A stretch of 64,000 nucleotides of DNA from Bimastos eiseni (GCA_959347315.1 OY365822.1:5828008-5892007); one strand, 5' to 3'; positions 10,695 through 22,829 are shown, counted from the first letter of the stretch. Notes: generated by a model not told the origin, from the sequence alone. Numbers and translations are program-made.

Positions 10695-10925
10695 CGACTT
10701 TTGGTTCCACATGCTCACACTGCAACCAGGCAAAATAGAGCTTTCGCAATTGTGGGTCCCAGTGTTTCTAACAACCTCCCATCTGACCTGCGCTCTCTCC
10801 CGCGCGACCTGTCTGGCTCTTTCTATAAACTTCTCAAGACTTTCCTTTTTGACCGGGCCTGGGGCGGGAGAGCCTCTGAATAGCTATCTTGAAGAGGCGC
10901 TATGTAAATTGCATTGATTGATTGA
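10695..10925 (+). mobile_element. CR1/L2-like LINE 3' end
   Basis: The frame at 10701-10883 reads QNRAFAIVGPSVSNNLPSDLR and then SGSFYKLLKTFLF. This is the C-terminal tail of LINE ORF2 proteins (RSF-VAGP-WNSLP-LR...FK-LKTYLF). The element ends in GCGCTATGTAAATTG followed by ATTGATTGATTG, the microsatellite 3' tail seen again at 35705-35950 and 56345-56372. Confidence 0.75.
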
Positions 10926-11054
10926 TTTAAACATTATTAATTTCATATAATCCAGTTTCTACTTACGCTCTTTTCTTTAGGCATCACTAGTTAAAGTTTT
11001 GTGAGGTTTTGAGCGAGTACTGAACTGCGCTAGAGCTTCACCTTTGAAATTTCT

Positions 11055-11870
11055 TTGAAATTTCTTTCTTGCATATCAATGTCATTCTTCTCCGCTCTTT
11101 GTCCAACACCACGTCAACCAGCGACCACGACGAAGGCCCAACGACAGACGAGGGCGGCGGCCAACACCCCTAGTGTGGCGGCGACGATGACGACGACGAC
11201 GACCTTCTCGCCAAGCTCTATCTCTACCTCCATGGCACAGTTACTCAATGTGGTCAACCAAAGCTCTCAACGGATGTCGTCCAACTTCCTCTGCATTGAC
11301 CCTTCCAGGGCAGAATTCATCATCATTGGCCGTCATGACCAAATCAAGAAAATCATTGATCTTAAATACACCTATTCACTAATTCACCATCCTTTCCCTT
11401 CACATCTGATTCCCCTGCCTGCAGCATGAGTGCTACGTATGATCCTCGTTATTATTTATCGAGTCGCATCTTCAACCCCAAGCGATCCTGCTTCGGGTAC
11501 ATTAATGACCTCCGACGCATCCAGCCCACGAATGCTCAACTTAAAAACTGCCTTCACAATTGCTAACTCCATTGTCCACTCAGAGCTTGATTACTGAAAT
11601 TTCTCTTTCCTCAACCTTGTTATGACACAACTCAAGCGTTCGCGACTTATCCAAAACTCCCTAACCGAGGTTGTCACTTGAACGCCAAAGCATTATCACG
11701 TCACTTCTGTTCTCAAATAACTCCATATGCTAAATATCGCGGACGAATCCAATTCAATGTCATATATAGCTAACCTGTAACTCCTTACAATGCTCCATGA
11801 CGAAATATCTTCGTGAACTCTTCACCAGCCAATCCGCTCTACCCGATCACCTCCTGTCTCAGTTTCGTAA
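11055..11870 (+). mobile_element. Degenerate CR1/L2-like LINE reverse-transcriptase fragment
   Basis: The frame to 11429 contains NFLCIDPSRAEFIIIG. After a stop, the next frames read through DLRRIQPT and HSELDY, matching the IRDLRRIR...SFVHSKLDYCNSL block of CR1-like reverse transcriptases. LKRSRLIQNSL and LHMLNIADRIQFNV follow. Many stops make it a dead fragment. It may belong with the 3' end at 10695-10925 but is out of order. Confidence 0.65.
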
Positions 11871-11934
11871 TCCTGTAGTTTAGCGTATTTTGTTCCACAA
11901 AAGTTTCATCAGAAAAAATAGCGTATTCAATTGT

Positions 11935-12450
11935 TTGGCGTGAATAGATGTCGAACTGCAGCTCAAATTTAGACGGGATCGATGAAAAAGTATAATGCGC
12001 AAGTAGAAACTTGATTGGTGAAAGAAATTATGCTGCAATGGAAGCTGGATCTGTGAAAATGTCACGCTCGATTGATGTGAGAATGTCGTTGCGATGGACG
12101 TGGAATCGATGTATACAAGGCCGTGTACGCGAGCAAAAATCCGATTGAGGAAAAGAATATACCTAAGCGGAAGCTGGACTGATGAAAAGAAATATACTTA
12201 AATGGAAGTTTTATCGACGAAGAGAAATAGGCATGAATGGAAGCTGGATCGGTGAAAATGGCATGCATAATTGCAAGTTCGATTGATAACAAAATGGCAT
12301 CGCAATGAAATCTAGTGGAATTTCTGATCAATATTTTGTTTACTGAAATATTCTAAAACACTTTTAAAATTCCTTTTATAGATCCAGCTTCCATGTAAAG
12401 CATAACTATTATCATCAATCCAGTTTTTACTTACAAAATACATGACATAA
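11935..12450. mobile_element. Foldback-type element, copy 1
   Basis: The left arm has diverged tandem units of the form GAAGCTGGATYGATGAAAA on the plus strand. The right arm (about 12380-12430) carries the inverse, ATCAATCCAG and CCAGCTTCCAT. The same architecture recurs at 19775-20135 and 49485-50285. Inverted arms made of short tandem subrepeats resemble the TU foldback elements described from sea urchins. No ORF belongs to it. Confidence 0.6.
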
Positions 12451-13018
12451 TGAAGGAAATAATTAATTACGCTAAACTACAGGTTTACCCTCAGCTTTAC
12501 TCGACCACGGTCACTGCTCATCTCATTTTCAAAGTCTGATATAAAGCAATTTATCTTCCGAGTCTCCCCTAAAACTCACCACACGCAGTGGTACTTGCGT
12601 TTAACCGTAGAAGATTTCCAAAAACATTTGAGGAATTCACCAAGCGTCACGGGCAAACCGTCATCTTGGTAAATTTCATGGTGCAGGCCGTTTATTCCGT
12701 ATTCTGGCAAATGTCACCGAATTTCCTCCAAATCGGTGTCAAATTCTGATTGTTCACCGGTGTCAAGTTCGGACCCGAATACTGAAAATACAAGGCTTCT
12801 CCCATATAATCACTCTAAATCATCATCGGTGTTTCAATTTCCAACGAAATACAAAATTCGTATAGTGTCAATTCGACAGCGAGACGATTCAAGCAGACGT
12901 CTGAGTAGCTCTAGAACCTACAACACTTAGGTCTAAAGGTTCATACATTGATGTATAGCCTGGTAATTCAATTAGCTAGAACATTGCGTAGCTTGCAGTT
13001 AACAAATCGAAATTGTGC
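12451..13018. other. Upstream region of gene 2
   Basis: No coding sequence that I trust. CCGTAGAAGATTTCC at 12605-12619 resembles the gene 1 upstream block. The 60 bases before the splice acceptor (GTATAGCCTGGTAATTCAATT) also resemble those before gene 1. Confidence 0.35.
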
Positions 13019-13032
13019 ATTTTGTTGCGCAG
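13019..13032 (+). other. Predicted 3' splice site before gene 2
   Basis: ATTTTGTTGCGCAG, the counterpart of the acceptors ending at 1120, 26278 and 41296. It lies 81 bases before the first usable ATG. Confidence 0.5.
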
Positions 13033-13113
13033 ATACTGAACAGATAGGATGCTTGTCCATTGGATCAGCAGCCTCGTTTGCTAAATGAAATATTGAAACA
13101 CACAACGCCGCTC

Positions 13114-16100
13114 ATGGATAATAAGAAATCAGTACACAAGCCTGCGGGTGTGTCTGCAGACACGCGAAGTTCAGGTGATGTCAGAGTATTGCCAGATCAC
13201 CGAAGAGAAGTTAATGCGCCTGGCGAACGTGAAGACTCAAGCGTCAATTGCGTTGCTTGTTTCTCCAGACGCACAGATCGCGGAGGTAAAGTTGACGCGG
13301 TTGACAAAAATGGCGAAACTGCTCTTCACCATGCGGCAAAAAGGGGAAATACTGAGGAGGTGCAGCAGCTCCTTCTGAGAAGCAACGCAAACAGTCCAAA
13401 TGATTGCAAATTTAAAGGTACGAATGTAAATGCATGTAACAACGACAAGCTGACTCCACTTCATTTAGCCTGTCAAAGAGGTCACACATCGATTGTTAAA
13501 ATTTTACTCGACAATGGAGCTATAGTGGACGTGATGAAACAATCCGAAGAAACGCCATTTTATCTTGCAGCTAAGAATGGTCATGCAGATGTTGTGGATT
13601 TGTTACTAAGCCATGGCTTATGCGATTTCGTGTTGACAGACGATTTTGAAACACCATTACACGTTGCTGTCGAAGAAGGTCACACGAAAGTTGTTCGGGT
13701 TATTTATGAAAAATTAGCAAAGGATCGACGTGAAAATGTAAAGAAGTCGACTGAGGCCAGAGACGTCAAGAAAATATCACTTTTTAGATCTGATCGTCGA
13801 TTTGCTTCAGGTGGAGTAGTTTTGAGAGAAGAAGACCTACCTCTGGAGATACGGAGAACATCAAGAGAATATACTGCTCTCCAACGCGCTGTTCGTTTAG
13901 CCCAACCAGAAATGGTTAAGCTCTTGCTCAGTGCAAACGATAATGCGTATTCGGAAAAGCATCTTAGAATGGGTTTTCATGAATTGATACAGGCGTTCTA
14001 CGTGATTCCACGTGAAGAACATTCAAACATCGTCAAAGAAATCGAAAAAGCTCTTATTAATTCCAGCAAATTTAATGTCAACTACCAGGACGACGCTGGG
14101 GAAGCCTCAATTCACTACATGATGCACTTATCAAATAATTATCCTCCCAATAAGATTCACATGGGATACTTGATACAGCTGCTTTTAGAGAAAGGAGCAG
14201 ATTTCAACTTGAAGGATTGTTTTGGCCGGACGCCCTTGATAATTGCCTCCCAATTGGGCTGCTGTGATGCTATTCAAATTTTGTTTAACTGGGAAGAAAA
14301 ATCTGGAACGAAGCTCGACATTGACGCAAGAGACGAATATGGAGCAACTGCTTTGATTAAAGCAGCTGAAAGGCGGCACGTACCAGCAGTTCGACTGCTG
14401 CTTAGCCATAAATTATCAGTGAATTTGTTCGACTATTATGGATTTACTGCCTTGCATGCAGCTATCTACGAGCCAAATGCGGACTGGTTTGATTTGCATT
14501 TCTTCTACAAGGAGCTGCTTAAGAGAGATGCTAACGGTGATTATTTTCTTGCAACTAGTGGCAGCAACCAACCTACCTGGAAAACTGACTCTTTGGATCT
14601 AAATAAAGTAACTGAGAGGCTGCGTACACATCTTGAATATGACAAGAAAATCGCTCCATTCAAAGAAGAAATTGTTAAGTTATTGTTGGCTAATGATGAA
14701 ATTGATGTGCATGCCCTAGACTTCAGAGGAAATACGCCACATGACTTGGCAGTCAAGTCTGCCAGACCAAACGCTCCTGCGATTATCAAAGCACTTAAGA
14801 ATCGCTGTGCCATTAGAACGTGCCGGGAGCACGAAACGCCAATAGAAATGGCAAGGGTTGACAAAAGAGGTCGAAACCCACTTCATCGACTGATCATCTT
14901 CCAGACTGCACGTTATAATAGAAAGTACCGAAGTGAGTTCAAAATAATAGAGATTGGTGAAAATGTCAATTTCGTGGTTGATGGAATTCGTCTAAGACCA
15001 CAAAGTTTACAAGATTCGGTCGCTGAAAGCGACGACAAGGGAAGAACACCACTTCACTACGCTGCCATGATGCCATCATTGGGATTACAGCGAGGATTGG
15101 AATCAGTCGATGACATTGAACGACATTGCGATGTAGTGAGGGCGTTAGTTGAAATGGGTTCTGACGTAAACGCGGTTGATAAATACGGGAAAACCCCTTT
15201 ACATTACGCAGATACATATAAGCAATGCAAATTGCTCGGCCAGTATGAAAGTTCGATCACGATAAAAGACCAACGCGGACATACGCCTACAAATCTTACG
15301 AAGCTACGCCAATCAGTTATCAGCGAAAGAAACGCACGGCAATCGTCAATCGAAAAGCATGAATATTCCACTTCCACAGATTTTGCGCAGATACTCAACA
15401 CTAATCATGTGACAGAATTGACGAAGCGAAAACTGGTTCACTCGATTCGCTTTTTCGACCAATCGCCTCGCCCTAAAGAATCAGCAGAGAAGACGATTTG
15501 GAAGATATGGAAACAAAGCGATTTTGTTAGCCTTAATGGACGCCTCAAAAATACTAAAGAGTTAATACAAGAATTCATGGTTCATTTGGCGGCTGGTATA
15601 AAAGAAAAGGATGAGCGATTTGAGTGCCAACCGATTTTAGTTGGAAGTGCCAAAGAAGAAACAAAAGTAGTCATTTCAACAGATTTTGACTTCAACTTCG
15701 AACTGATTAAATTCAGTTCCCTTTGCGAAGCGTCTCCACATCCACTGGGTCCGAAGGGATATTTTCAACTGAAAAAGACGTCAAGTGAGAATGCAATGAG
15801 TCAGAATGACGAGAAGTTTGCCTCTTTCTTCAACGCAGATCAGTGGTTATTGACTAATGAAGTTAACTCTAGATTCAATATTACTTTAGAAGAAGTCTTA
15901 AGTGATCCCGCCCTCTGGCAAAGCGAATGTAATTTTGAGTGGAACGACATAAAATATATGCACAAAACTGCATCTGATGAGCGAGGTAGTATGTGTGAAA
16001 CTGTACAACTTAGAATGATTCATCCAATTGATGATGGAAAGGGTGGCTCCATTTTTGTCAACATTTCAATTGACATTGTTGCTTGTCTTCAGATAACGGG

Positions 16101-16788
16101 GTGGTTGCCAGAAGACCCACTGCCAGATAGCATAAGCCCATCTGTGAAGGCAAAAAGTTCAACGATGGTCTTTGATAGGCAACGGTTGGATTCCTCTAAA
16201 AAAATTAGTATTCGTTTTTCCGAAACGTTTGCCAGGATTTCGTTTGCGCAGTTAGAAAGTGATATCATAGAACAAAGTCCGCCTTTAATTAAAGCAGCCT
16301 ATATAATTTGCAAGCTGCTACTTTATACTGAACCGAAAACTACATATCAATTGAAGACCTGTCTTCTGTTTTGCATGGAGGCTCTTAATGCCAGAAATGT
16401 AAATGAGACGAGAAACGATAACGAATTTACACAAGAGCAGCTCGCCTTCTGGGTCGAGAGGATCATGTTTTGCTTCTTGGAGTTTTCACGACATGACGTT
16501 TATCCTTGTTACTTCATGCCTTCTTTCAAACAGAAAGTTGCAAGGACGACCAATGATCAGAGAATTTTGATGAAAATCAATGATAAGCAAAAGTCAGCAG
16601 TTCCGTTACGTTACTCTATGGCTTGTGGAATTTATTTTGACCTATGTCCAGATGGTACTTCAATTGATATACCTATAATTCAAAAGAACGTTCCTGAAGA
16701 AAGTTTTGATGCAAATCATGATCCAAACTGGGAGCAATTTGATCGAAAAGAATTCACAGCAAAGTTATCTTCACGTATCTCCAGTTAA
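13114..16788 (+). CDS. Gene 2: ankyrin-repeat protein with C-terminal Mab-21/cGAS-like nucleotidyltransferase
   Basis: An uninterrupted frame of 1,224 residues. The open frame could be extended to 13060 only by using a TTG. The ATG at 13114 aligns with the gene 1 start (MDNKKSV against MGNNESV), so I use it. Ankyrin repeats span about residues 65-735. The nucleotidyltransferase shows VGSAKEETK (G844, S845), TDFDF (D857, D859) and SIDIV (D987), so the predicted catalytic triad is intact. The helical lobe has YQLKTCLLFCMEA and CYFMP, and the protein ends with DPNWEQFDRKEF and a short basic tail. There is no zinc thumb. Gene 2 lacks the Gly-2 of gene 1. Cytosolic sensing is inferred from the cGLR family; the ligand is unknown. 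It could instead be a non-catalytic Mab-21 relative, though the triad argues against that. Confidence 0.92.
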   Translation: MDNKKSVHKPAGVSADTRSSGDVRVLPDHRREVNAPGEREDSSVNCVACFSRRTDRGGKVDAVDKNGETALHHAAKRGNTEEVQQLLLRSNANSPNDCKFKGTNVNACNNDKLTPLHLACQRGHTSIVKILLDNGAIVDVMKQSEETPFYLAAKNGHADVVDLLLSHGLCDFVLTDDFETPLHVAVEEGHTKVVRVIYEKLAKDRRENVKKSTEARDVKKISLFRSDRRFASGGVVLREEDLPLEIRRTSREYTALQRAVRLAQPEMVKLLLSANDNAYSEKHLRMGFHELIQAFYVIPREEHSNIVKEIEKALINSSKFNVNYQDDAGEASIHYMMHLSNNYPPNKIHMGYLIQLLLEKGADFNLKDCFGRTPLIIASQLGCCDAIQILFNWEEKSGTKLDIDARDEYGATALIKAAERRHVPAVRLLLSHKLSVNLFDYYGFTALHAAIYEPNADWFDLHFFYKELLKRDANGDYFLATSGSNQPTWKTDSLDLNKVTERLRTHLEYDKKIAPFKEEIVKLLLANDEIDVHALDFRGNTPHDLAVKSARPNAPAIIKALKNRCAIRTCREHETPIEMARVDKRGRNPLHRLIIFQTARYNRKYRSEFKIIEIGENVNFVVDGIRLRPQSLQDSVAESDDKGRTPLHYAAMMPSLGLQRGLESVDDIERHCDVVRALVEMGSDVNAVDKYGKTPLHYADTYKQCKLLGQYESSITIKDQRGHTPTNLTKLRQSVISERNARQSSIEKHEYSTSTDFAQILNTNHVTELTKRKLVHSIRFFDQSPRPKESAEKTIWKIWKQSDFVSLNGRLKNTKELIQEFMVHLAAGIKEKDERFECQPILVGSAKEETKVVISTDFDFNFELIKFSSLCEASPHPLGPKGYFQLKKTSSENAMSQNDEKFASFFNADQWLLTNEVNSRFNITLEEVLSDPALWQSECNFEWNDIKYMHKTASDERGSMCETVQLRMIHPIDDGKGGSIFVNISIDIVACLQITGWLPEDPLPDSISPSVKAKSSTMVFDRQRLDSSKKISIRFSETFARISFAQLESDIIEQSPPLIKAAYIICKLLLYTEPKTTYQLKTCLLFCMEALNARNVNETRNDNEFTQEQLAFWVERIMFCFLEFSRHDVYPCYFMPSFKQKVARTTNDQRILMKINDKQKSAVPLRYSMACGIYFDLCPDGTSIDIPIIQKNVPEESFDANHDPNWEQFDRKEFTAKLSSRISS

Positions 16789-19770
16789 TTAAGGCAAATT
16801 CTAATGTACTGCAATTTAAGAAGTTACTGCATATAAGCCAAGAATATTTGTTATAAGGTTAAATATTTCAAAACAAGCTAAATTTTTCACGATATCCAAG
16901 ATGGCGTCTAAAATGGCAGTCATGTTCCAAGGGCATAGTTATAATGTGGATAGGCCAGGCCTATAGCTCACAACAAGCTGAATTTTCCGTTACTATCGTA
17001 GTTTTGCAAAGTTAGACGTCTTGTTGACAGCCATTAGATATCCAACTGCACCCACGAGACACCATGTTGAGCAATGTTTCAGGTGCAATTGAGGTGTTTC
17101 CAATGGCGTGGGTTAATTCCTGTGGTCTTCATACCCAATGTGTTAAAGACAAGGTACCTCTCAATATCCATCCAAAACGTCATAAGTAAGGTTACCTAGC
17201 TGTAGCAATAGTTGGAGGTGGAATTGTTGGTTGAATGAACGAACTGATGGAACTGCGATCGACTGACCTACGAAATGAGTTGCAAACACTTAGTTCAAAT
17301 TACCTGTTTACAATTATATGTAACACTACCACTCCTGATACTATCGTAATAGTATAGATACTCCATACTGCTAAAGCGCCCATGAAAGCGAAAACCAGTT
17401 ACGATAGGACCCACTGATAATATAATGCGCCATCAGATTAGATAAATTATTCTATTAGGATTTTATCTGGATTTCGTTGCCGCTTAAAAATCACTTCACA
17501 CCACATCGCATGGTGACTTCAAAGCCGTTTGCACAAGAGGATGATATTGAATTTATTCGTGAATGCCTTTTTGTACTCGTTGCCCATGATAACCGGCGGA
17601 CACTCGACGAAAGCGAGTAAATTGTGCTGCTCTGTTAACTACGTTTGTCTATGGGTGGGGGTGATGGTGGAATGGTAATGTGATGTGGTGTAAATCTTCG
17701 AAAATTTATCGGCGCCCACAGAATTTCAGAGACGATGAGGCTTGATGTTGAAAGAAAGAAAGTTATGGTGATACACAGTGGCATCGCTACCATTGAGTCG
17801 CAGAGGAGCGTGCCTCCATTAGGTTTTTTTATTTCAATTATTTTTTACATTGAAAAATAGCCTGTATCACCCGGCATTAACAGTGTTACCCCAGAGACTG
17901 ATGACAGCTTGTTGCAATTATTCCGCAGTGGCAGGAGTTTCCCGCGTGATATTCGTTGCATAAACTTGCATTAGCCTCTAGGCTTATTGTATGGTACATG
18001 ATCTAGCCGGTGACTTACCACTTTGAATCGTTCCACTTTTGCAGAATTTTGACGGCATCGTCCAAAACAAATGATAACTGTAACATTGTTATTTACAAAA
18101 AAATAGTGGGTTTAGGGATGAGATTAAGTAGCCCCTCTCCTACCCCATCATATCCAATATGTCTTCTCTGGCCTCTAATCTTAGCGACGCCACTGGTGAT
18201 ACAAAGGCACGATGAGCAGAAGGATACAGGTTCAAAATCCGCTATCCCATTAGGTTGAGTCAGTCTTCCACTCCGTAGAACTAAAGATATCGCAGAAATA
18301 GGACGGATCCGGTCAGTCATCCATGAAACCATAAGAGCAACTTCTCTTTAACTTGTTATCATGTGGTCCTGTAGTGTCATGCTATCAATGCTGCCATTTT
18401 GTGGGTTTTAATTAAATTACTCGAATGATATATAGGTTATATTTATTAATTCATTGTCTTTACTCTTACCATATCCAAGAATGTCGACAACAAATTGCGT
18501 CTTTGATGCGATATAAGCTAATAAAATTAATTATAAATTGTATATGGCACAAAATATGAGATAGGGGCCTACTGAGAGTCATCGTTGAAGTTCTCTTTGT
18601 TATGTTTTCAAAGTTTGTAAACAATATTATTGTTGGCCTTAAGTTCACTGCTTCAAACAATGTACCATTCATTTTGCCCTATTTATAACTATTCTTTCTG
18701 TCCGCATTATTAAGACTTTTCTTTTCCCACAGAGCTTTTCGCACTGAGAGCGCCTCTGCTTAGGTTATACTGAGAGAGGCACAATAGAAATCTGTGAATA
18801 TAAAACTATGCAAGATTATTATTGCAACTGTTTACATTAATTTTCTCATTTATAAACTTCTATGGCGTCGAAGTCTAATGCACAAGGGAGGAATCGATAG
18901 CACAACATATCCAAATGATATTCATAGATCTATAAACATACAGTGCAACATTCATAAGGTCAAGCGGTAGGACGTCAACATCCAGAAGGTCAACCTATTT
19001 TGCAGTGCACTATTTAAATAGCATTTTCATTGCGATCCTTAGTAACATCGGCCTATAGGGAGTTAACATTGCACGCTATAGCCTGCAGCTTGAAAATGAA
19101 TCTTATCATTCTGCTATATCGAATACATCACGATTTGACTAAACTGCATTAACCAGAACAGTGGCATATCTTATAGACTCTTCACGAAACAAGAATTCTT
19201 CTCAAGACTCAATATTTACTCCAATCGTAATCTTCAAACAACTTCTAGGGTGCCACTCAAAAGCCACGCCCGGGGCACAAGCTTATTCACGAGCGCTGCG
19301 TGTCCTCAGTCAGACAGAATAAAGGTATCGCAACAAAGACCTTTCGTCTCATTTGTAGGCTGAATGGTAACCAACAAACTCTAGACCACTAATTGTCCAG
19401 TCTTGAGTTACTTCTCTTGCTCCAGATTGAACTGCTACCAATTGAACTATTGATTGGAGTTAGCCGAGAGATGTTGATTGGATCCATGGACCACGCCCCT
19501 ACGAATATCTACACAGGCGTGCAATAAGCCTAAAAATCTACATTAAATTACTCTCCGTTTAATTTAAAACTGACAAACCGCGGTATAATTACAAGCACAG
19601 TATGAGCGAATAATGACAAGTTATTAAAGAAGTCGAATTTAACCGTCGTCAGTCACGCAAGCGCTATTTATATAATTAATTTACCAAAGCCTCCGCCTAG
19701 CAAAATAAGGACTAGTCAACCTTACAGAGGAAACGGGTCTCGAATTCGGTTCCTTAGCTCTTCGCCCCAA
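16789..19770. other. Intergenic, about 3 kb, no gene seen
   Basis: A+T-rich with only short frames. A block at 17698 (CTTCGAAAATTTATCGG) matches 22808 and 36090 near the segmental duplication starts. At 19252-19300 lies a dispersed motif (GCCACTC...GGGGCACAAGCTTATTCACGAGCGC) that recurs at about 21712, 22835, 36110, 63640 and, inverted, 61868. Confidence 0.4.
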
Positions 19771-19774
19771 TTAG

Positions 19775-19911
19775 CTGGATTGATGAAAATAAAAAATCCT
19801 ATTTAGAAGCTGGATCGATTAAAAGAAATATGCATGAATGGAAGCTAGATTGATGACAAAATTATTATTTTTATTATTATTTTATTTTTATTATTATCAT
19901 TTTTATTATTA

Positions 19912-19984
<73 letters not shown>

Positions 19985-20135
19985 GGTACCACAATGTAAG
20001 GTAGTTGGATTTATGATTAACATTTTGTTTAATTATATAGGCCTACTCTAAAGTACACTATCAAAATTCTGTTCATCAACCCAGCTTCCATTTAAACATA
20101 TTTATTATCATCAATCCAGTTACTACTTAAAAATA
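19775..20135. mobile_element. Foldback-type element, copy 2
   Basis: Left arm with GCTGGATTGATGAAAAT and GAAGCTAGATTGATGAC, right arm with CATCAACCCAGCTTCCATTTAAAC and ATCATCAATCCAG. The right half (from about 19981) aligns with 12290-12460. A long TTA microsatellite (19861-19985) occupies the centre. An R1 repeat follows at 20255. Confidence 0.6.
19861..19985. repeat. TTA trinucleotide microsatellite
   Basis: Nearly pure TTATTATTA over about 120 bases, slightly interrupted at its left end. Confidence 0.95.
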
Positions 20136-20254
20136 CGTGATATAATTATGGAAATAATTAAATATGCTAAAATAGATAAGAACTGTGGAATAAGTAAATA
20201 GGGTGAACTATGGGATTACCATAAATATAATTAATCACTCAGATGAAGATATCA

Positions 20255-20380
20255 ATATATTGAGCCAGTCAAAAGGTCGTTTGCGATAACTCTTTATCTG
20301 AAGATTTTGATGCACAGATAGCGACACCATCTACGTCAGTCGACGATCGCGAGCTGGTGAGTTTGTTTGAAGTAGTTAGA
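20255..20380 (+). repeat. R1 dispersed repeat, copy 2 (partial)
   Basis: Contains AGTCAAAAGGTCG, CTTTATCTGAAGATTTTGA and CATCTACGTCAG, then diverges. It sits directly right of foldback copy 2. Confidence 0.6.
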
Positions 20381-22135
20381 ACTTATATATATTCATTCAT
20401 TCATTCATAAAGACTCGAATCCGCATACACTGAGATCAGCGCTCCAACTTATTTATCATAATGCTCCAGCGCTATTGCGATATGATTTAAGGAGACTAAA
20501 GATTTATTTGGATATGTTTTGTTGTTAATTAAGAATTTGTGTTCAACTTTGCTTTTGTAAATTATCTGTATTTTATATATATATATATAATTAATTAATT
20601 ATATATCTATATTCGTGTATATATATATATATATTCATTCATTCACACAATTATGATTCCAGTTCAAGTTACAAATTTATAGAGCGCCGCAATAGAATAA
20701 GCTATGGAGAGATGCTTAATGAATAATATTATACTTGCCTAAATGACGTTATAATTATATTTTTTAGGTAAGCTATATCGTAGACAGTGCTTTTTTATGG
20801 CGGAACGCGCCGGAACGGCGTTCCGGTTCCTTTTTTCAATGACAAAAAAAATTTGGGTTGTGTAATAACTCTGGTATTTGATAGAAACTTTACAATCTCA
20901 ATTTTATACATTCTAAAAGTAACTATTGTGATCGCTTAGTCTTATAAAATGTATTTTATTTGGTAGTTATAATTTTAGCGTAATTTCTTTCGTCAATTAT
21001 ACAGATGCGTTCCGGCACCTTATTTTCTAGAAAGAAAGTCCTGATCGTAGATATTCGAAAGATACTCTGTGAATACCTGTCGATGAGTCATTTGTGTTGT
21101 GTCGTGTCGTGTGGTTGAATAAGTAAGTAAGAGCAAACGTAGATGGCATTTTTGGCTAAAGTCTGCCGAACTTGAATGGGCAAAAATAAATTTTGTACCG
21201 ATTCATTCTAAATCAATTGTTATCTGTCTTTTCATTATTATATTTGCGAACTTTCTAGTTTTAACCTGCTGCCTTCCATATAATTTTTTCATTGCGCAAA
21301 TCATTATCACAAAACAAGGAACGATGACACTTATACGAGACAAATTTATATTTGCGCATGGAGTGAAGGCGCACAAACACAGCAGTTGTTAATCTTTGCG
21401 AGGCTAGGTTCAACCCCTTGCTCTTTTCCAAATTCCCTCTTCTGAGCAACTTGAAAGCTGTCAGACTCTGTCAGACCATCCGGCACTTTCGTGGTAGGCC
21501 TATTTATAATCAATGGCCAGTCTCTTGCGTCATAGAATGTAGAATGAATGTTTCTGGGCTATAAACTGGTAGGCATGACTGTGTGGACAAAACCACTGAA
21601 CTGTGAACGAGAAGAAGTTACAAAACATAGTTACAATAATTGGATCGTCCTAAAGTGTAATGGTGCCACCCCTCTGCTAATGTCATCGCAATTGCAAACT
21701 CCAGTCAGCTTAAGCGTCGCCCTACAATCAAGCGCAGGGCGCCAGCTTATTCATCAGCGGCGGAACAACAAAAGCCAGGATACTCATCCCATAGAACCTA
21801 CGATATGACATGACACAACATGGCAAAAAGATATCTGATTAGAACATGATGTGATCTGGATTTTATCATCGAATGAAAACCGCATCACATCATCGTACTC
21901 AGTGACTTTGGAAGCCGTTTGCATAAGACAACGATTATTCATTTCTTCGTCAATTAATTTTACCCTCGTCATCCGCAGAATATAATGTGCACTCTACTAA
22001 CTACGTAGTTTATCAATTGCAGGGTTACCAACATGGGGTGAAGGCAACCCAAGGGTGCGACATATCATTTCTGGGCTGAGAGATAGAGGGAAAGAAAGCA
22101 CTGTCTGGATAAATCAATCATGCAGGAGAATTAAC
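20381..22135. other. Intergenic, no gene seen
   Basis: Holds TA-rich simple repeats at 20574-20590 and 20617-20632 and the dispersed GGGCGCCAGCTTATTCA motif at about 21737. Short frames here have no recognisable domains. Confidence 0.35.
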
Positions 22136-22139
22136 GTGC

Positions 22140-22302
22140 TGTCATATTTTGTTTACAAGATATCAACACATCATCTGCGTGGATAGCGGTTCCAAGCCGA
22201 TTCATATCGTACCGCAGCACTCGTTTATGTAAAAATACTTCATTTAGGATTCCCGCATCAATATGACAACATTTTAAATCCGTCTGACGTCATCTTAATA
22301 AG
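22140..22302. repeat. Dispersed block related to 52255-52395
   Basis: GATATCAACAC, AAGCCGATT-ATATC and GGATTCCCGCATCA occur in the same order near 52275-52380, left of the channel gene. The last of them also appears at about 7652. It directly adjoins the channel pseudo-exon at 22303. Confidence 0.55.
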
Positions 22303-22380
22303 AGGAACCGTCGACATGGACACAGGCTGAAGGTTGCAGATGGTAATGGAGGGAAACTCGATGTAAGCATCGTCACCTGC
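22303..22380 (-). pseudogene. DEG/ENaC pseudo-exon fragment
   Basis: On the minus strand this reads DAYIEFPSITICNLQPVSMST, almost identical to the start of the channel's exon 2 (AYIEFPSITICNLQPISMST at about 55400-55463). It is preceded by a CAG acceptor-like site, but about 10 bases are missing between the acceptor and the conserved GCTTAC, which breaks the reading frame. Homology then fades. A CA repeat lies immediately upstream on the minus strand (22386-22455). Confidence 0.75.
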
Positions 22381-22385
22381 GCGAA

Positions 22386-22386
22386 A

Positions 22387-22417
<31 letters not shown>

Positions 22418-22455
22418 CACGCAGACACACACATGCAGACACAAACACACACACA
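22386..22455. repeat. CA dinucleotide microsatellite
   Basis: A CACACA run with CGCACA and GCAGACA interruptions. Confidence 0.95.
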
Positions 22456-22829
22456 CCAATGGCCTTTAGTAATATATTATATGATTTAATGATATATCAA
22501 ATTAATATAGTAAATGGTAAAAAAACAATGCACCAGCGCCTGTTGTAGCAGTTGGAAGTTGTAAATTAAATGTTAGCTGAGGTTCGTCGGATTTCTTTGT
22601 ATTCGCATAACTAGTACAGAGCACGTATCGTAGTAGTGTTCTGTATAAAATTATGGCGTTAAACAAATTAACAAATTTCAATGCTATTCACACAGAAACA
22701 GCTCTAGCGAGCATAATTAAATCTATTCGGTAACTCATTGCTAATTATTATGGCAGCTATATAATAAGCACTGTTATCGGTTATTTATAATTTCACGTAA
22801 TATAATCTTCGAAAATTTATCAGTGCCTG

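Noticed and set aside
13060..13113. Extending gene 2 upstream to 13060
   Set aside because: The codon there is TTG. The ATG at 13114 aligns with the gene 1 start. The same reasoning rejects 26330 and 41348 for genes 3 and 4.
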